A stretch of 64,000 nt of DNA, from positions 32,218 to 96,217 of the forward strand of contig MNUG01000029.1 of assembly GCA_001871905.1 (NCBI GenBank). The letters run 5' to 3'. Position 1 is the first letter of the stretch, and every line of letters begins with the position of its first letter. Positions 10,944 to 21,325 of this stretch are shown in pieces. A program made the translations under genes and the position numbers. The DNA comes from Alphaproteobacteria bacterium CG1_02_46_17. GTDB lineage: Bacteria; Pseudomonadota; Alphaproteobacteria; Micavibrionales; Micavibrionaceae. The notes under the pieces were generated by a model. The model was not told where the DNA came from. It worked only from the letters and a program-made list of their open reading frames with translations, and made no database searches.

Positions 10944-11864
10944 GTGAAGAAAATACTTGTCCTTGGCGCAAATGGTATGTTGGGCGCGATGCTCACCAGA
11001 TGGTTTTCATCAAACCCTAATTTTTCCGTGACGGCCACCACCAGAAACGGACAATCCAGTGAAGCTTTGCGTGCCTTTTTACCATCCGGACAAGATGTTG
11101 AGTTTATTCCCCTTAATGCCGACACCACCACAGCCAAAGAATTGGCCACCATTCTGGGCAATTATGATTTTGCGATCAATGCCATCGGAAGAATAAAACA
11201 AAAAATCCGTGATAAAAATCTGGAAGATTATGAAAGCACTTTGCGTGCCAATGCACTCTTTTCTATCATTCTGGGGCAAGCCACAGAACAATCGGGTACC
11301 AAAGTCATCCAGATTGCCACCGATTGCGTTTATACAGGTGTGGACGGCCAATATAACGAAGATCATTTGCACGATGCCAACGACATTTATGGCCGCAGCA
11401 AAAGTGCCGGAGAGGTTATTAGCAAAAACCAAATCAATCTGCGGTGTTCCGTCATCGGCCCTGAGCTAAACTCATCCTATTCTCTACTGAGCTGGTTTTT
11501 ATCAAACAAGCAAGGCTCCACTCTCAATGGATTTTCCAATCATATCTGGAATGGCGTGACGTCTTTGCATTTTGCCAAAATCTGCCAAGGGGTCATTGAA
11601 AACCCGATGTCCTTGGACTTCGTTCCTCATATTGTTCCATCCAACACCATATCGAAACTCGACCTGCTGCGGGCTTTCCAGAAAAATTTTAATCGGCAAG
11701 ATATATCCATTACCGAAAAACAAGCCACAGAGGCCATTGACCGGACATTAACCACTAATCACCCTGACTTAAATATTGAGTTATGGCGCAACGCAGGGCA
11801 TGATGCCCCACCAACCATCGAAAGCATGGTCGAAGAACTCGCAACCTATATCGGACAAAAATAA
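10944..11864 (+). CDS. NAD(P)-dependent sugar reductase (RmlD/dTDP-4-dehydrorhamnose reductase-like)
   Basis: Rossmann 'KILVLGANGMLGAML'; 'IQIATDCVYTGVDGQYNEDH'; 'YGRSKSAGE' (YxxxK). GTG start. Confidence 0.85.
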   Translation: MKKILVLGANGMLGAMLTRWFSSNPNFSVTATTRNGQSSEALRAFLPSGQDVEFIPLNADTTTAKELATILGNYDFAINAIGRIKQKIRDKNLEDYESTLRANALFSIILGQATEQSGTKVIQIATDCVYTGVDGQYNEDHLHDANDIYGRSKSAGEVISKNQINLRCSVIGPELNSSYSLLSWFLSNKQGSTLNGFSNHIWNGVTSLHFAKICQGVIENPMSLDFVPHIVPSNTISKLDLLRAFQKNFNRQDISITEKQATEAIDRTLTTNHPDLNIELWRNAGHDAPPTIESMVEELATYIGQK

Positions 11865-11865
11865 A

Positions 11866-12498
11866 ATGAGTGATTTTTTATACAAAGGCAAACGCCGGAT
11901 CATTACAACTCTGGAATCCCTATTGGGACTAAAGTCCATTCCTTTACGGGCCGATGGTAAAGTTGACCACAAATGGCACCAGAATTTTATTCTGAATCTG
12001 GCCAGCACCCTGCGCCCCGAAAACTATCTGGAGCTTGGCATTTATCATTGTGGTCTGTTTAACCAGATGATCCCATTTGCAAAAAACCTGACCGGCGTCG
12101 ATATTGCCCCGCAGGCCGGTGATTTTATGAACAAATCATCCAAGACGCGTTTTGTATGTTCCAGTACCGATGCTTACGCCGAGGAACTTCGCAAAACCGG
12201 CGAGACATTCGATTTCATCTTTATTGATGCCGACCATTCGAAAGAGGCCGTTCATTCCGACTTTACCAATTATTTCGAGCGGTTGCGTCCGCATGGGCTT
12301 TTGTTGTTGCATGACACACATCCGATTGATGATGCTGCCACCGATCAGGCAAGATGCGGGGACGGTCATATTGCGATCAATGATTTTTCACACAAGAACC
12401 AAAACTGGGAGATGATGACCATCCCGCTTCACCCCGGCCTGACCATCTGCCGCAAAAGAACAACCCAGTTGAGCTGGCAAGAACCCCAAAAGGTATAA
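11866..12498 (+). CDS. Class I SAM-dependent methyltransferase-like protein
   Basis: 'NYLELGIYHCGLFNQM...GVDIAP...FDFIFIDADHSKEAVHSDFTNYFERLRPHGLLLLHDTHPID'. ATG 11866 chosen; the ORF track starts at 11776. Confidence 0.75.
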   Translation: MSDFLYKGKRRIITTLESLLGLKSIPLRADGKVDHKWHQNFILNLASTLRPENYLELGIYHCGLFNQMIPFAKNLTGVDIAPQAGDFMNKSSKTRFVCSSTDAYAEELRKTGETFDFIFIDADHSKEAVHSDFTNYFERLRPHGLLLLHDTHPIDDAATDQARCGDGHIAINDFSHKNQNWEMMTIPLHPGLTICRKRTTQLSWQEPQKV

Positions 12499-12503
12499 TC
12501 ACC

Positions 12504-13433
12504 ATGGAAATTCACATTCATACAACTGTTTCAAGCAATTCCCTGCGTTACTTTGATTATGTTTGTGAAAACTATATCGGATTGAGCAGTGGCAAACTTC
12601 CGGTTATATTCTACGCATATTGCCTTGATAAAGAATCCTATAACGAATTGTCAAAAGACAAGCGCATCCATCAGGCTGTCGGTCTGGAATTCGGGCGTGG
12701 ATCAATAGGACACGCCAGATCAATCGACACCGCCATTTCCAACTTCGCGGCAGGCCAGATCAACATCATTTCAGATACCGACATTGCCATTCTTGCTCAG
12801 GATTGGGATCTGGATTTACAGCAAGCCCTGTGCGGGCCTAATGCGGTCGGTGTTGTTGCAACTAAAATGGAAGGGTTCGGCGGATTTAATTGTGGCACTC
12901 TTGAAATCCAGCATTACAAGGAAAAACCAACCACCACATGGATGGCTATCTCTCCGCAATTCGACTTCTCGAAACTCACCGTCATGCCGGACAAGAAAAA
13001 TTATATCGACGTGACCAATGAAGAACTGGCCGATCTTTATCAAATTCCAGTCGGTCACAAAGTTTTGAAAGACACAGGCTGGCAAGTGCCCTCCTATCTG
13101 AAAGACAACAACATTCCTTACATCGCAATGGATATTGTCAAACCGACCAGCCCCGAATCCATCGCCCTCAAAGGATGCAACCCATACCATGATGAGTTTC
13201 ATTGGAATGGAAAGCCTTTTCTGGCGCATCAGCGCGGTTCTATGAAACACCGTTTCCGTATTGATCCTTTATCTCAGGATTTTTACAACGCTTGCGACAA
13301 GTTTTTGGATAACCCGTCATGGGCTGTTTTCCCAACCAAAAAAGATAAACAAAAAGCGTTGGTGCAAGACCTAATCAGTCTAGCCAAGACTCCAGTCCGC
13401 ATAGCTCGCCGCCTCGTCGCAGGACAAAAGTAA
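12504..13433 (+). CDS. Hypothetical protein, possibly glycosyltransferase-related
   Basis: Complete 309-aa ORF in the polysaccharide locus; 'INIISDTDIAIL' has a GT-A-like DxD. Family not recognised. Confidence 0.6.
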   Translation: MEIHIHTTVSSNSLRYFDYVCENYIGLSSGKLPVIFYAYCLDKESYNELSKDKRIHQAVGLEFGRGSIGHARSIDTAISNFAAGQINIISDTDIAILAQDWDLDLQQALCGPNAVGVVATKMEGFGGFNCGTLEIQHYKEKPTTTWMAISPQFDFSKLTVMPDKKNYIDVTNEELADLYQIPVGHKVLKDTGWQVPSYLKDNNIPYIAMDIVKPTSPESIALKGCNPYHDEFHWNGKPFLAHQRGSMKHRFRIDPLSQDFYNACDKFLDNPSWAVFPTKKDKQKALVQDLISLAKTPVRIARRLVAGQK

Positions 13434-13435
13434 AA

Positions 13436-14443
13436 TTAACTTTTGCGACTGGAAATCCAGCGATGATGGTCACGGCACATCTGTGATACATCGCGTTTGG
13501 CACTCCATCCAAGGAACTGTTCAGCCAATTCGACATTGGCGCACACATGTGCGGCATCCCCGGCGCGGCGCGGCCCGTATTCAAAGGAGATCTGAACACT
13601 GTTGGCTGTTTCATAGGACTTGATCAACGCAACAACGCTCAAGCCCTTCCCCGTTCCGATATTGAGTAAAAACCCGTGATCGAGAGACAAAAGCCTTTCC
13701 AATGCCACGACATGGGCTTCCGCCACATCCATCACATGAATAAAGTCCCGAACGGCTGTGCCGTCTGGTGTGTCGTAATCCTGACCATAGACAACCAGCT
13801 TTTCAAGCTTGCCAGCAACAACTTGACCCAAGATTGGCATCAGATTATTGGGGCGACCTTTCGGGTTTTCACCAATCAGGCCACTTTCATGTGCCCCCAC
13901 CGGATTGAAATATCGCAAGATAGCGGCATTCAAATCACCGGAAAATTCGACATCACGCAAAATCTGTTCACTGAATAATTTTCCATGCCCATATGGATTA
14001 ATCGGCGCCAAGGGTGCATCTTCCTTGTAATATCCGTGGGCATCAGGCGCATAGACTGTGGCGCTGCTGCTAAAAACAAACTTTGTAACACTCTTATCCT
14101 TCATCACATTCAGGATAGAAAATAACCCGTCGAGATTTTCCTCGTAATAAGACAGCGGGTTCTTAACCGAGTCTTCGACAGCCTTTTTGGCAGCCAGATG
14201 AATCACGGCGACAGGTTGATACGCATCAAAAATTTTTGCAACCTCATCCCGGTTGCAAACATCAATCTGGTAGAAAGGCAGGGGTTTCGAAGACGTAATC
14301 TGTTCGATCATTCCGATGGTTTCAGGAAACGCATTCGACAGATCATCAATAATGACAGGTGTATATCCGGATTGAATCAACGCCACACAAATATGACTGC
14401 CGATATATCCCGCCCCACCTGTTACAATTACATTCCTGTTCAT
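13436..14443 (-). CDS. galE: UDP-glucose 4-epimerase
   Basis: 'NVIVTGGAGYIGSHICVALIQSGYTPVIIDDLSNAFPE', 'FSSSATVYAPD', 'NPYGHGKLFSE', 'LNIGTGKGLSVVALIKSYE'. Confidence 0.93.
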   Translation of the reverse strand: MNRNVIVTGGAGYIGSHICVALIQSGYTPVIIDDLSNAFPETIGMIEQITSSKPLPFYQIDVCNRDEVAKIFDAYQPVAVIHLAAKKAVEDSVKNPLSYYEENLDGLFSILNVMKDKSVTKFVFSSSATVYAPDAHGYYKEDAPLAPINPYGHGKLFSEQILRDVEFSGDLNAAILRYFNPVGAHESGLIGENPKGRPNNLMPILGQVVAGKLEKLVVYGQDYDTPDGTAVRDFIHVMDVAEAHVVALERLLSLDHGFLLNIGTGKGLSVVALIKSYETANSVQISFEYGPRRAGDAAHVCANVELAEQFLGWSAKRDVSQMCRDHHRWISSRKS

Positions 14444-14453
14444 CCCCTACCCC

Positions 14454-16445
14454 TTACTTCAACATGTCACTGATTGTCTGGCGATACACATCCAGAATAA
14501 TCGGTGCTGAAAATTTTTTGCAAACGATACGCCGCGCTTCTTCCTTCATAGCATAGAACCGGTCTTCCGACAAAGACAGGGCTTTGCCCATTGCTTGCGC
14601 TAGAGACTCCGCAGACCTGAGCTCTACCAGAAACCCGTTTACTCCGTCTTCGACCACATCTTTACATCCCGCAACATCTGTCGCAATCATCGGTCGGCGC
14701 AATGCCGCCGATTCAAGCAAGGCCAAGGGGACACCTTCGCGGTAAGACGGCAGAACCGAAAACGCTGCATTAACAATAGAAGGCCGGACATCCGTTGCAA
14801 CGCCAAGATAAGTTATCGGGAAATCCCGACAGAGCGTGTCAAATTCATCCCGCGACAGTGCGGCAGGATTATCCATATCCAAATCCCCCAACAGATAAAA
14901 AATTGCGTCAGGAAAGTTTTGGCGAACAAGTTTGGCTGCTGCAGCATATTCAACAATCCCCTTATCCCGCAAAATACGCGAGATCATCAAAAAAGATTGA
15001 GGATGGTATGAGGACGCCTGAATTTTTCTATCATCAAAATAATCCGTATCAATCCCCTCGCCTGCCACCATATGAAGTTTTGATTTCAAAAACGGGTAGT
15101 ACCCGCCCAGAACATCGGCATCATCCTGATTGAGCGTCCAGACACGTTTGGCAAATGACAGTCCCGTACTTAAAATCGTCCGCGCCACTTTTGCTTTCAA
15201 ACTTTTCTGGATAAAGGCATAACCCAATCCGGTCACCACAGCCAAAGAAGGAATTGCCAGAAATTTAGCCAGAAACGGAACATAGGCATTTGGTTTAATG
15301 GTATAAGACACCACCAGATCAGGAGAAATCCGTTTCAAAATCCTGTAAAGCTGGAAGACAGATTTTATTTCCTGAAACGGCGCAACCCCCGCGCGACTTA
15401 AAGAAACCGGATAAAACTCGACACCCAGATCCCGCAATGTTTTTTCGGTCTCGACATCAGGCGCCGCCAAACACGATACGCGAACCCCATCCTGCATTAA
15501 TCCGCTGATAATATGTCCCCTGAACCTGACCAGAGATGCAGCGGTGTTGGAGACAAAAACAATATGCGGTGGAAGTTTTTCTTCCATCTGATCGAGAAAC
15601 TGCTGCGCCTTATGCCTATCATCATCTATCTTTGACGCAGAAAGTTTTTTATTCCGGTAATAACCCGAGATAAAAGGAAATAACTGCGCAACATCAAACA
15701 GGGATTTTGCAATAAAAACGCCAACCGATAGAGCCGCATTTTTATAGTTTTTGTGCTGCGTAAAAAAACCGAGCTGGGATTTCAATGTATGCCGTCGTGC
15801 AATTGACGTTTTCTGGTACTGAAATTTTCCTTGTCGATAACACAACACGACATCAGGCAGACAGGCAAATCTGCTTGATTGATAGGATCTCAATAACAAA
15901 TCCTGATCTTCGGCACGCCAGATCTCCGGTAACGCATAACCATATTTCAAAAACCAGTCCCGTTTTCCCATCCATGTTGGATGCGGCATTGGAAAGTTAT
16001 TCCATGGCCGACGGGTTATCGTCGCATGATCCGGCGCAAAGGGCAGTAATCCGAAAATTCTGTGCTGGTCATCAAACACCACGGCACGACCCGCCACAAC
16101 ATCAATATCCAAATGGCGTTCGAGATACGTAACCTGTTTTTGAAAACGATCTGGAAAGGCCAGATCGTCGGCATCCATCCGCGCAACATATTTCCCACGA
16201 CACTGCGTCAAAGCTTCATTCAACCGCCGTGGCAAGCCTTGGTTGGTGTGATCTCCCATCACCTTCAAACGTGGGTCGGCAATGCCGTCCAGAACGCCCA
16301 AAGTTCCGTCGGTTGATCCGTCATTCATGACAATTAATTCAAAATCAGTAAAGCTTTGCTGTAGAATGCTCTGCACTGCCGCCAGAATAGTGCGTTCATT
16401 ATTAAAGACTGGCAAAATTACACTGAGCATCAGAGCCATATCCAT
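14454..16445 (-). CDS. Two-domain glycosyltransferase (GT2-like N-terminus fused to GT4-like C-terminus)
   Basis: N-terminal 'LSVILPVFNNERTILAAVQSILQQSFTDFELIVMNDGSTDGT...YVARMDADD'. C-terminal 'LVVSYTIKPNAYVPFLAKFLAIPSLAVVTGLG...VLPSYREGVPLALLESAALRRPMIATDVAGCKDVVEDGVNGFLV'. ATG 16445 overlaps the upstream stop (TGATG). Confidence 0.85.
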   Translation of the reverse strand: MDMALMLSVILPVFNNERTILAAVQSILQQSFTDFELIVMNDGSTDGTLGVLDGIADPRLKVMGDHTNQGLPRRLNEALTQCRGKYVARMDADDLAFPDRFQKQVTYLERHLDIDVVAGRAVVFDDQHRIFGLLPFAPDHATITRRPWNNFPMPHPTWMGKRDWFLKYGYALPEIWRAEDQDLLLRSYQSSRFACLPDVVLCYRQGKFQYQKTSIARRHTLKSQLGFFTQHKNYKNAALSVGVFIAKSLFDVAQLFPFISGYYRNKKLSASKIDDDRHKAQQFLDQMEEKLPPHIVFVSNTAASLVRFRGHIISGLMQDGVRVSCLAAPDVETEKTLRDLGVEFYPVSLSRAGVAPFQEIKSVFQLYRILKRISPDLVVSYTIKPNAYVPFLAKFLAIPSLAVVTGLGYAFIQKSLKAKVARTILSTGLSFAKRVWTLNQDDADVLGGYYPFLKSKLHMVAGEGIDTDYFDDRKIQASSYHPQSFLMISRILRDKGIVEYAAAAKLVRQNFPDAIFYLLGDLDMDNPAALSRDEFDTLCRDFPITYLGVATDVRPSIVNAAFSVLPSYREGVPLALLESAALRRPMIATDVAGCKDVVEDGVNGFLVELRSAESLAQAMGKALSLSEDRFYAMKEEARRIVCKKFSAPIILDVYRQTISDMLK

Positions 16446-17545
16446 CACCCCGCACCGGAACATAATTTCGAGAAGATCTCCCTGTGACGTTGCCCCCAGA
16501 AAGATAAATCGAATTTTTCAACGGCACGAGCGCGCGCCGCCAGAGCATATACGTCCCTGTTTGCAATAATAGCTTCCATCCCGCGAGCGAGATCTTCGGC
16601 AGAGGGCACAGGTTGGTCTTCATAGGTTTCAGGAACATTGATCCCGATACCGGCATCCGTCCCGACCAGTTCAGGAACTCCTCCCGATGCCGAATAAAGA
16701 ATAGGCAGCCCACAAGACATAGCTTCCAATACCACATTGGGACATGGGTCATTATGTTTGGTCATCAGATAGGCATCAGCCGATGCAAAAACATGCGGTG
16801 CGGACATCCGGTCATAAGCGCCGGAGAGAATAAAATATTGATCCAGTGCGCGGTCACTGATTTTCCGACGGAAATCCTGTTCCAGATCAGCGGGCAGAAT
16901 ACCGGAGAAAGACAGTTCAACTTTTAGGCCTTTTTGCCGTGCAATGACCAGAGCATCGAGCGCATTGGTCAAGCGGTAATAGGTCGAAAGCCCAATATGT
17001 CCAGTCACCAAAAAACGAAAGTTTTCGCGTGCAGGATGATTCAAGGGTGGTACAAAATTCTTAGTATCAACCGCGTTATACAGAATTTCAAAAGATTTTG
17101 CGGTCGTCCCCAAAAATTTATCGGCCGATTTTTTACAGAATTCAGACTGGTAAAACACATGGTCGGCCAAATCCAGTGCGCGCGCCATCCGCGCATTTTC
17201 TTCCTGCCAATCCTTTGGATACCATGCCGGATAAAAAACGCCATTTTGATTAATAACAAGTTTAACGCCTTTTGCCTTTATTTTTTTGATTATCTCTGTT
17301 GGCAGATACAAGGCACCAGATGACAAATAAAGAACATTAAAATCAAAACGGTTTTCGGGAAAAATATCCTGCAACAACTTGACCTTGACCTGTGGCCCGC
17401 CACGATATCCTGCCCGCGCACCACCATAAAAAACCCGCAAGTCATGTTGAGAAGCAGTCAAGGAAGACAGACATATCCCCGCATAGGCCGCATAGCCCAC
17501 GGCCCGCCCATAAAGTTCACGTTTTATCTTTCCCAGCAGGTTCAT
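16445..17545 (-). CDS. Glycosyltransferase (GT4 family-like)
   Basis: 'FLVTGHIGLSTYYRLTNALDALVIARQKG...DPCPNVVLEAMSCGLPILYSASGGVPELVG'. Confidence 0.85.
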   Translation of the reverse strand: MNLLGKIKRELYGRAVGYAAYAGICLSSLTASQHDLRVFYGGARAGYRGGPQVKVKLLQDIFPENRFDFNVLYLSSGALYLPTEIIKKIKAKGVKLVINQNGVFYPAWYPKDWQEENARMARALDLADHVFYQSEFCKKSADKFLGTTAKSFEILYNAVDTKNFVPPLNHPARENFRFLVTGHIGLSTYYRLTNALDALVIARQKGLKVELSFSGILPADLEQDFRRKISDRALDQYFILSGAYDRMSAPHVFASADAYLMTKHNDPCPNVVLEAMSCGLPILYSASGGVPELVGTDAGIGINVPETYEDQPVPSAEDLARGMEAIIANRDVYALAARARAVEKFDLSFWGQRHREIFSKLCSGAG

Positions 17546-18690
17546 ACCATATCCTTATAAACCAGATCATAATGCGCCCGACCGATCTTTGACCAGTCAT
17601 AGTTAAGAATATCTTCCCGCGCCTGATCTGTCACCATACGCATCCTGTCGCGATTGGAACACGCATCAAGAATTTTAAGTGCCAGTGCCTCGACATCACC
17701 AACATCAACCAGAACGCCGTTACGACCGGAAACAATCACATCTTCGGCCATTCCAACTTTAGTGCTTGCCACAAAGACGCCAGACGCCATCGCCTCCAAT
17801 ATTCCTTTGGGGCCACCTTCTTCCCGCGACGGATTGATATAGACATCCAGCGGCGCAAAACGCGACGGCAAATCCAGATAGTCTTCCAGAAATTCATGGG
17901 CATAAGGAATACCCTCATCATCAAGATGTTTTTTAACAAACCCGCGCGCAGGCCCCGTAAGCAACACAAAAACCGGAACATCTTTTGCCAGTCGTTTGGC
18001 AACATCAACAAGAACATCCGGCCCCTTAATCAGCTTTGGTTCCATCCCGTCACCCCAGCCAACACCATCCTTTTGGAATGACCCGATCACTAACTGGTGA
18101 TCTTTGATACCGTATTTTTCTCGCGCGGCACGACGTTGGGATTCGGAAAAAGGTTTGAACAAATTGCAATCAACACCGATCGGTATGCGTACCAGTTTCT
18201 CGCGTGGCACGCCCCATTCCAGAAGACGGCGTTCAATCAGGCTCGCCGCCGTAATCACTTTGTCCAGATAGGGAAGCCCTTCGAGAAATTCATCGACATG
18301 ACGCGCCATTCCAGCATCATCGGATTTTTTCCCGTGAAAAAACGTGCAAACCATCCTGTTCGAGCGCGCCATATGTTTATACCAGGACACAAATTGAAAC
18401 TGTGACCCGAAATGCGCGATTTTGTGAGACAGTAAAAATGGATTTTCTTCAACCACGATCAAACTAGGGCTGATCTTATCAACCTCCCTAGCCACATAAT
18501 GACCATCCCATTTGATCGACCAATTTCCCTTTTCAATGATAAAGCGCACCGGATGTTTTGAACTATGCGGCAAATGCATCGCATCAGCCATCCGGACAGG
18601 CAACGTAGAAAGCGGATATTTGTAACGTGCCAGCCCCATATCATCTATACCGGAATTTGATTGATTAGAAACAAAGGAATATTGCGCCAT
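17542..18690 (-). CDS. Glycosyltransferase (GT4 family-like)
   Basis: 'DVYINPSREEGGPKGILEAMASGVFVASTKVGMAEDVIVSGRNGVLVDVGDVEAL'. An alternative start at 18639 (MGLARYKY) avoids the long overlap. Confidence 0.85.
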   Translation of the reverse strand: MAQYSFVSNQSNSGIDDMGLARYKYPLSTLPVRMADAMHLPHSSKHPVRFIIEKGNWSIKWDGHYVAREVDKISPSLIVVEENPFLLSHKIAHFGSQFQFVSWYKHMARSNRMVCTFFHGKKSDDAGMARHVDEFLEGLPYLDKVITAASLIERRLLEWGVPREKLVRIPIGVDCNLFKPFSESQRRAAREKYGIKDHQLVIGSFQKDGVGWGDGMEPKLIKGPDVLVDVAKRLAKDVPVFVLLTGPARGFVKKHLDDEGIPYAHEFLEDYLDLPSRFAPLDVYINPSREEGGPKGILEAMASGVFVASTKVGMAEDVIVSGRNGVLVDVGDVEALALKILDACSNRDRMRMVTDQAREDILNYDWSKIGRAHYDLVYKDMV

Positions 18691-19667
18691 AATTTGCGTT
18701 GTGCCGCGATGTCAGATTTTTGCACAAATATCCTGTCAAGAAAAGTAATCCAGTCGGCGACCATACGTTCTGCCGTATGCGGATAACCGGAAATTTTCAG
18801 ACAATAATCCTGATAGTGATCGCGTAGCGCATAAAGCGCAGCCTCGACATCATCGACACCGTTATACCCGACCCCGAATCCGTCACAATATTCAGGCATA
18901 CATCCGGAAAGGCGATACACAATCGGCAACCCGCAGCAGGCACCTTCGTTCTGGTGATTGCCCCCCGGTTCGTTAATTGAGCCAGTCAAATAGGCGTGAA
19001 AACCCCGCAAACGGTCGGCCAGAGCTTCCCCATCCAAGGGTGCAATATGATCGATAGCATTGAACCGATACCCATCCGGCAACCTGCCGATATAGCTCAT
19101 CGAAAAATGCGTGGGAAAATCGGCTTGGCCCAGTAACTGGTCAACCCGTTCATACACATCAAATCCCTTGAATCGGTGATATCCCCAGTGATGAGTGACA
19201 AATTTAAGCGGCCCCGTTCCATCCCAAGGCACGAACCCATTGGCGTGAAATATTTTTTGATCGGCCCCGTTCAAAATGACATCACATCTGGAATGGTCTT
19301 TATTTTTCCAAGCTGGTAAATCCATCAACCAACTACCAACAAAGACTGTGAAATCCGCCGCATAATTGGCACGCAACAGGCGATCAGTAATAAATTTTTC
19401 GCCTTTGCGTTCATCACATTCGTTGATCCTGTGTACCACAAGTGTTTGGGGATACTTCACCAAATGGCGCAGAATTGCTCCCGCCCCGAATGTCACATTA
19501 GGCGAACGCACTCGCGTTTCCACCATCAAAATCACATCAACGTCAGACGATAGATGATGAACCACAGAGTGTCCGCGAGCCGTCATCCCTTCGACCAAGG
19601 CCTGCACAAAGCGGTTTCCACCACCCCATGGCCCGTCATAAGGTTGTTGGTTAATGGCAATAATCAT
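18645..19667 (-). CDS. Glycosyltransferase-like protein
   Basis: 'IIAINQQPYDGPWGGGNRFVQALVEGMTARGHSVVHHLSSDVDVILMVE'; 'GSINEPGGNHQNEGACCGLPIVYRLSGCMPEYC'. Confidence 0.7.
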   Translation of the reverse strand: MIIAINQQPYDGPWGGGNRFVQALVEGMTARGHSVVHHLSSDVDVILMVETRVRSPNVTFGAGAILRHLVKYPQTLVVHRINECDERKGEKFITDRLLRANYAADFTVFVGSWLMDLPAWKNKDHSRCDVILNGADQKIFHANGFVPWDGTGPLKFVTHHWGYHRFKGFDVYERVDQLLGQADFPTHFSMSYIGRLPDGYRFNAIDHIAPLDGEALADRLRGFHAYLTGSINEPGGNHQNEGACCGLPIVYRLSGCMPEYCDGFGVGYNGVDDVEAALYALRDHYQDYCLKISGYPHTAERMVADWITFLDRIFVQKSDIAAQRKLWRNIPLFLINQIPV

Positions 19668-21325
19668 GGCACAACATCCAACTTGATATTCACATCAACC
19701 TGCAAATCCGGATGTGGACGGTGAGACACAACGACAATGGTCATCTGCCCTTTTAAGGAATTTATGACCCCGACAATACCGGACTCGGTGTGTTGATCCA
19801 GATTGGCTGTAGCTTCATCCAACAGCAACACAGAGGGCTTTCTCAATAAAGCCCGCGCCAACGCCAAACGTTGTTTTTGCCCCGCAGATAAACCCTGCCC
19901 CTGTTCAGTCAAAATATGATTCAAACCATCTTTGAATTCGAACACAAAATCCGCATGAACCCGCCGCAAGACCTCTTCCAATTCGGCATCTGTTGAGTGA
20001 ACGTGACCGGATAATAATTGATCTCGAACGGTTCCGGCAATCAAGAAAGGGTCAGACCCGACATAGGAAATCACCTGATTAATCCGCCCATGAATATCCT
20101 GCGCCCCACCATCCTGATGCAACAGCGTCAAATGACCTTGCGTAGGAGAAAGCAACCCCAACAACAAATGGAACAGGGTTGTCTTCCCCGCACCAGACGG
20201 CCCGATAATCATGGCAATGGTTCCGGGTTTAATTTCGAAATTCAAATTATGAATGGCGGTTTCCTTGCCATTTGGCCAGACAAAAGAAAGACCCTCTGCG
20301 CGCCACCCCACCAGATGATGATCTTGCCCATCATTTATCAATGCCGTTTTTCCCAGATCGGAACCCGAAATATTCTCGGCCCACCATTTATACAGCAAGG
20401 AAATGCGAGGGTAATTCAGGCGGAGATTACCGCTTACCCGTGCGAGGTCTGCCAAAACTTGAAACAGCCGCAACACCATATAAAGATAGGCAATCATGGA
20501 CGCCGGATTATCAGGAAAATAAATCGACCCTTGAATGGCAATGATGACGACGACCGCCAACCCCAGAACCTGCGGAATGGACGCCCTCAAATAGGACAAG
20601 GCATAGTAACGGATACTGGCTTGCCCATATTGATCGACCTCCCGATTCACATGGGATATTTCCTGATCCATCAGATTATGCAGCGAAATATAGAGATTGT
20701 TCTTAACAGCTCGCGACAGCAGAGAAACCCCATTGGCCAAAGAACCTTGAATTTGTTTTGAATTGCGACTGACAATCCGGTCAATGATCATTTGAAGCGG
20801 CGCAAACAAAATAATCACCCCGACCACCAGCAAAGTCATCTGAATAGACGACAGCACCAGAACAAGAAATATCCCTCCCATCAAGATCAGACGAGAAAAC
20901 ACATAAAAAATATTACCAATCGAAACAGCCGCACCAATCACAATATCATTGAAATAGGACATCACCTGACCAATTTCCTGACCACCATGCATGATCGCCC
21001 ATCGCGAGAGCATATGACGTTTTTCTGTTTCAACCTGAATCTGGCATTTTCCGGCATAATAGCCATTTGCCCAGATCGTCAATGCCCGCAACAGTCCGGC
21101 CAGAACCAGCAATACGCCTTCTATATAGGGTGAATGCAAATCAATCCCCAAAGGCATTGTGCCACCTGTCTTCACCAATCCGGTCGCCATAAAAAACCGT
21201 TGGGTTAACATCGCAATCGCCAGATCAAAAAAGAACGAGACAAACCCGAGCACAACAACGATCAAACCGTACGCAACAGTATGACTTCCGATAAAGTCGA
21301 ACATTTTAGATAGTTGCGTTTTCAC
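19664..21325 (-). CDS. ABC transporter, fused permease/ATPase
   Basis: Several N-terminal hydrophobic helices. Walker A 'IIGPSGAGKTTLFHLLLG', signature 'LSAGQKQRLALARALL', Walker B 'VLLLDEATANLDQHTE'. Confidence 0.9.
   Translation of the reverse strand: MKTQLSKMFDFIGSHTVAYGLIVVVLGFVSFFFDLAIAMLTQRFFMATGLVKTGGTMPLGIDLHSPYIEGVLLVLAGLLRALTIWANGYYAGKCQIQVETEKRHMLSRWAIMHGGQEIGQVMSYFNDIVIGAAVSIGNIFYVFSRLILMGGIFLVLVLSSIQMTLLVVGVIILFAPLQMIIDRIVSRNSKQIQGSLANGVSLLSRAVKNNLYISLHNLMDQEISHVNREVDQYGQASIRYYALSYLRASIPQVLGLAVVVIIAIQGSIYFPDNPASMIAYLYMVLRLFQVLADLARVSGNLRLNYPRISLLYKWWAENISGSDLGKTALINDGQDHHLVGWRAEGLSFVWPNGKETAIHNLNFEIKPGTIAMIIGPSGAGKTTLFHLLLGLLSPTQGHLTLLHQDGGAQDIHGRINQVISYVGSDPFLIAGTVRDQLLSGHVHSTDAELEEVLRRVHADFVFEFKDGLNHILTEQGQGLSAGQKQRLALARALLRKPSVLLLDEATANLDQHTESGIVGVINSLKGQMTIVVVSHRPHPDLQVDVNIKLDVVP

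Noticed and set aside
20018-20761. 247-aa plus-strand ORF opposite the ABC transporter
   Set aside because: Gln/Asn/Arg/Pro-rich shadow ORF on the opposite strand of a gene with full Walker A/B motifs.
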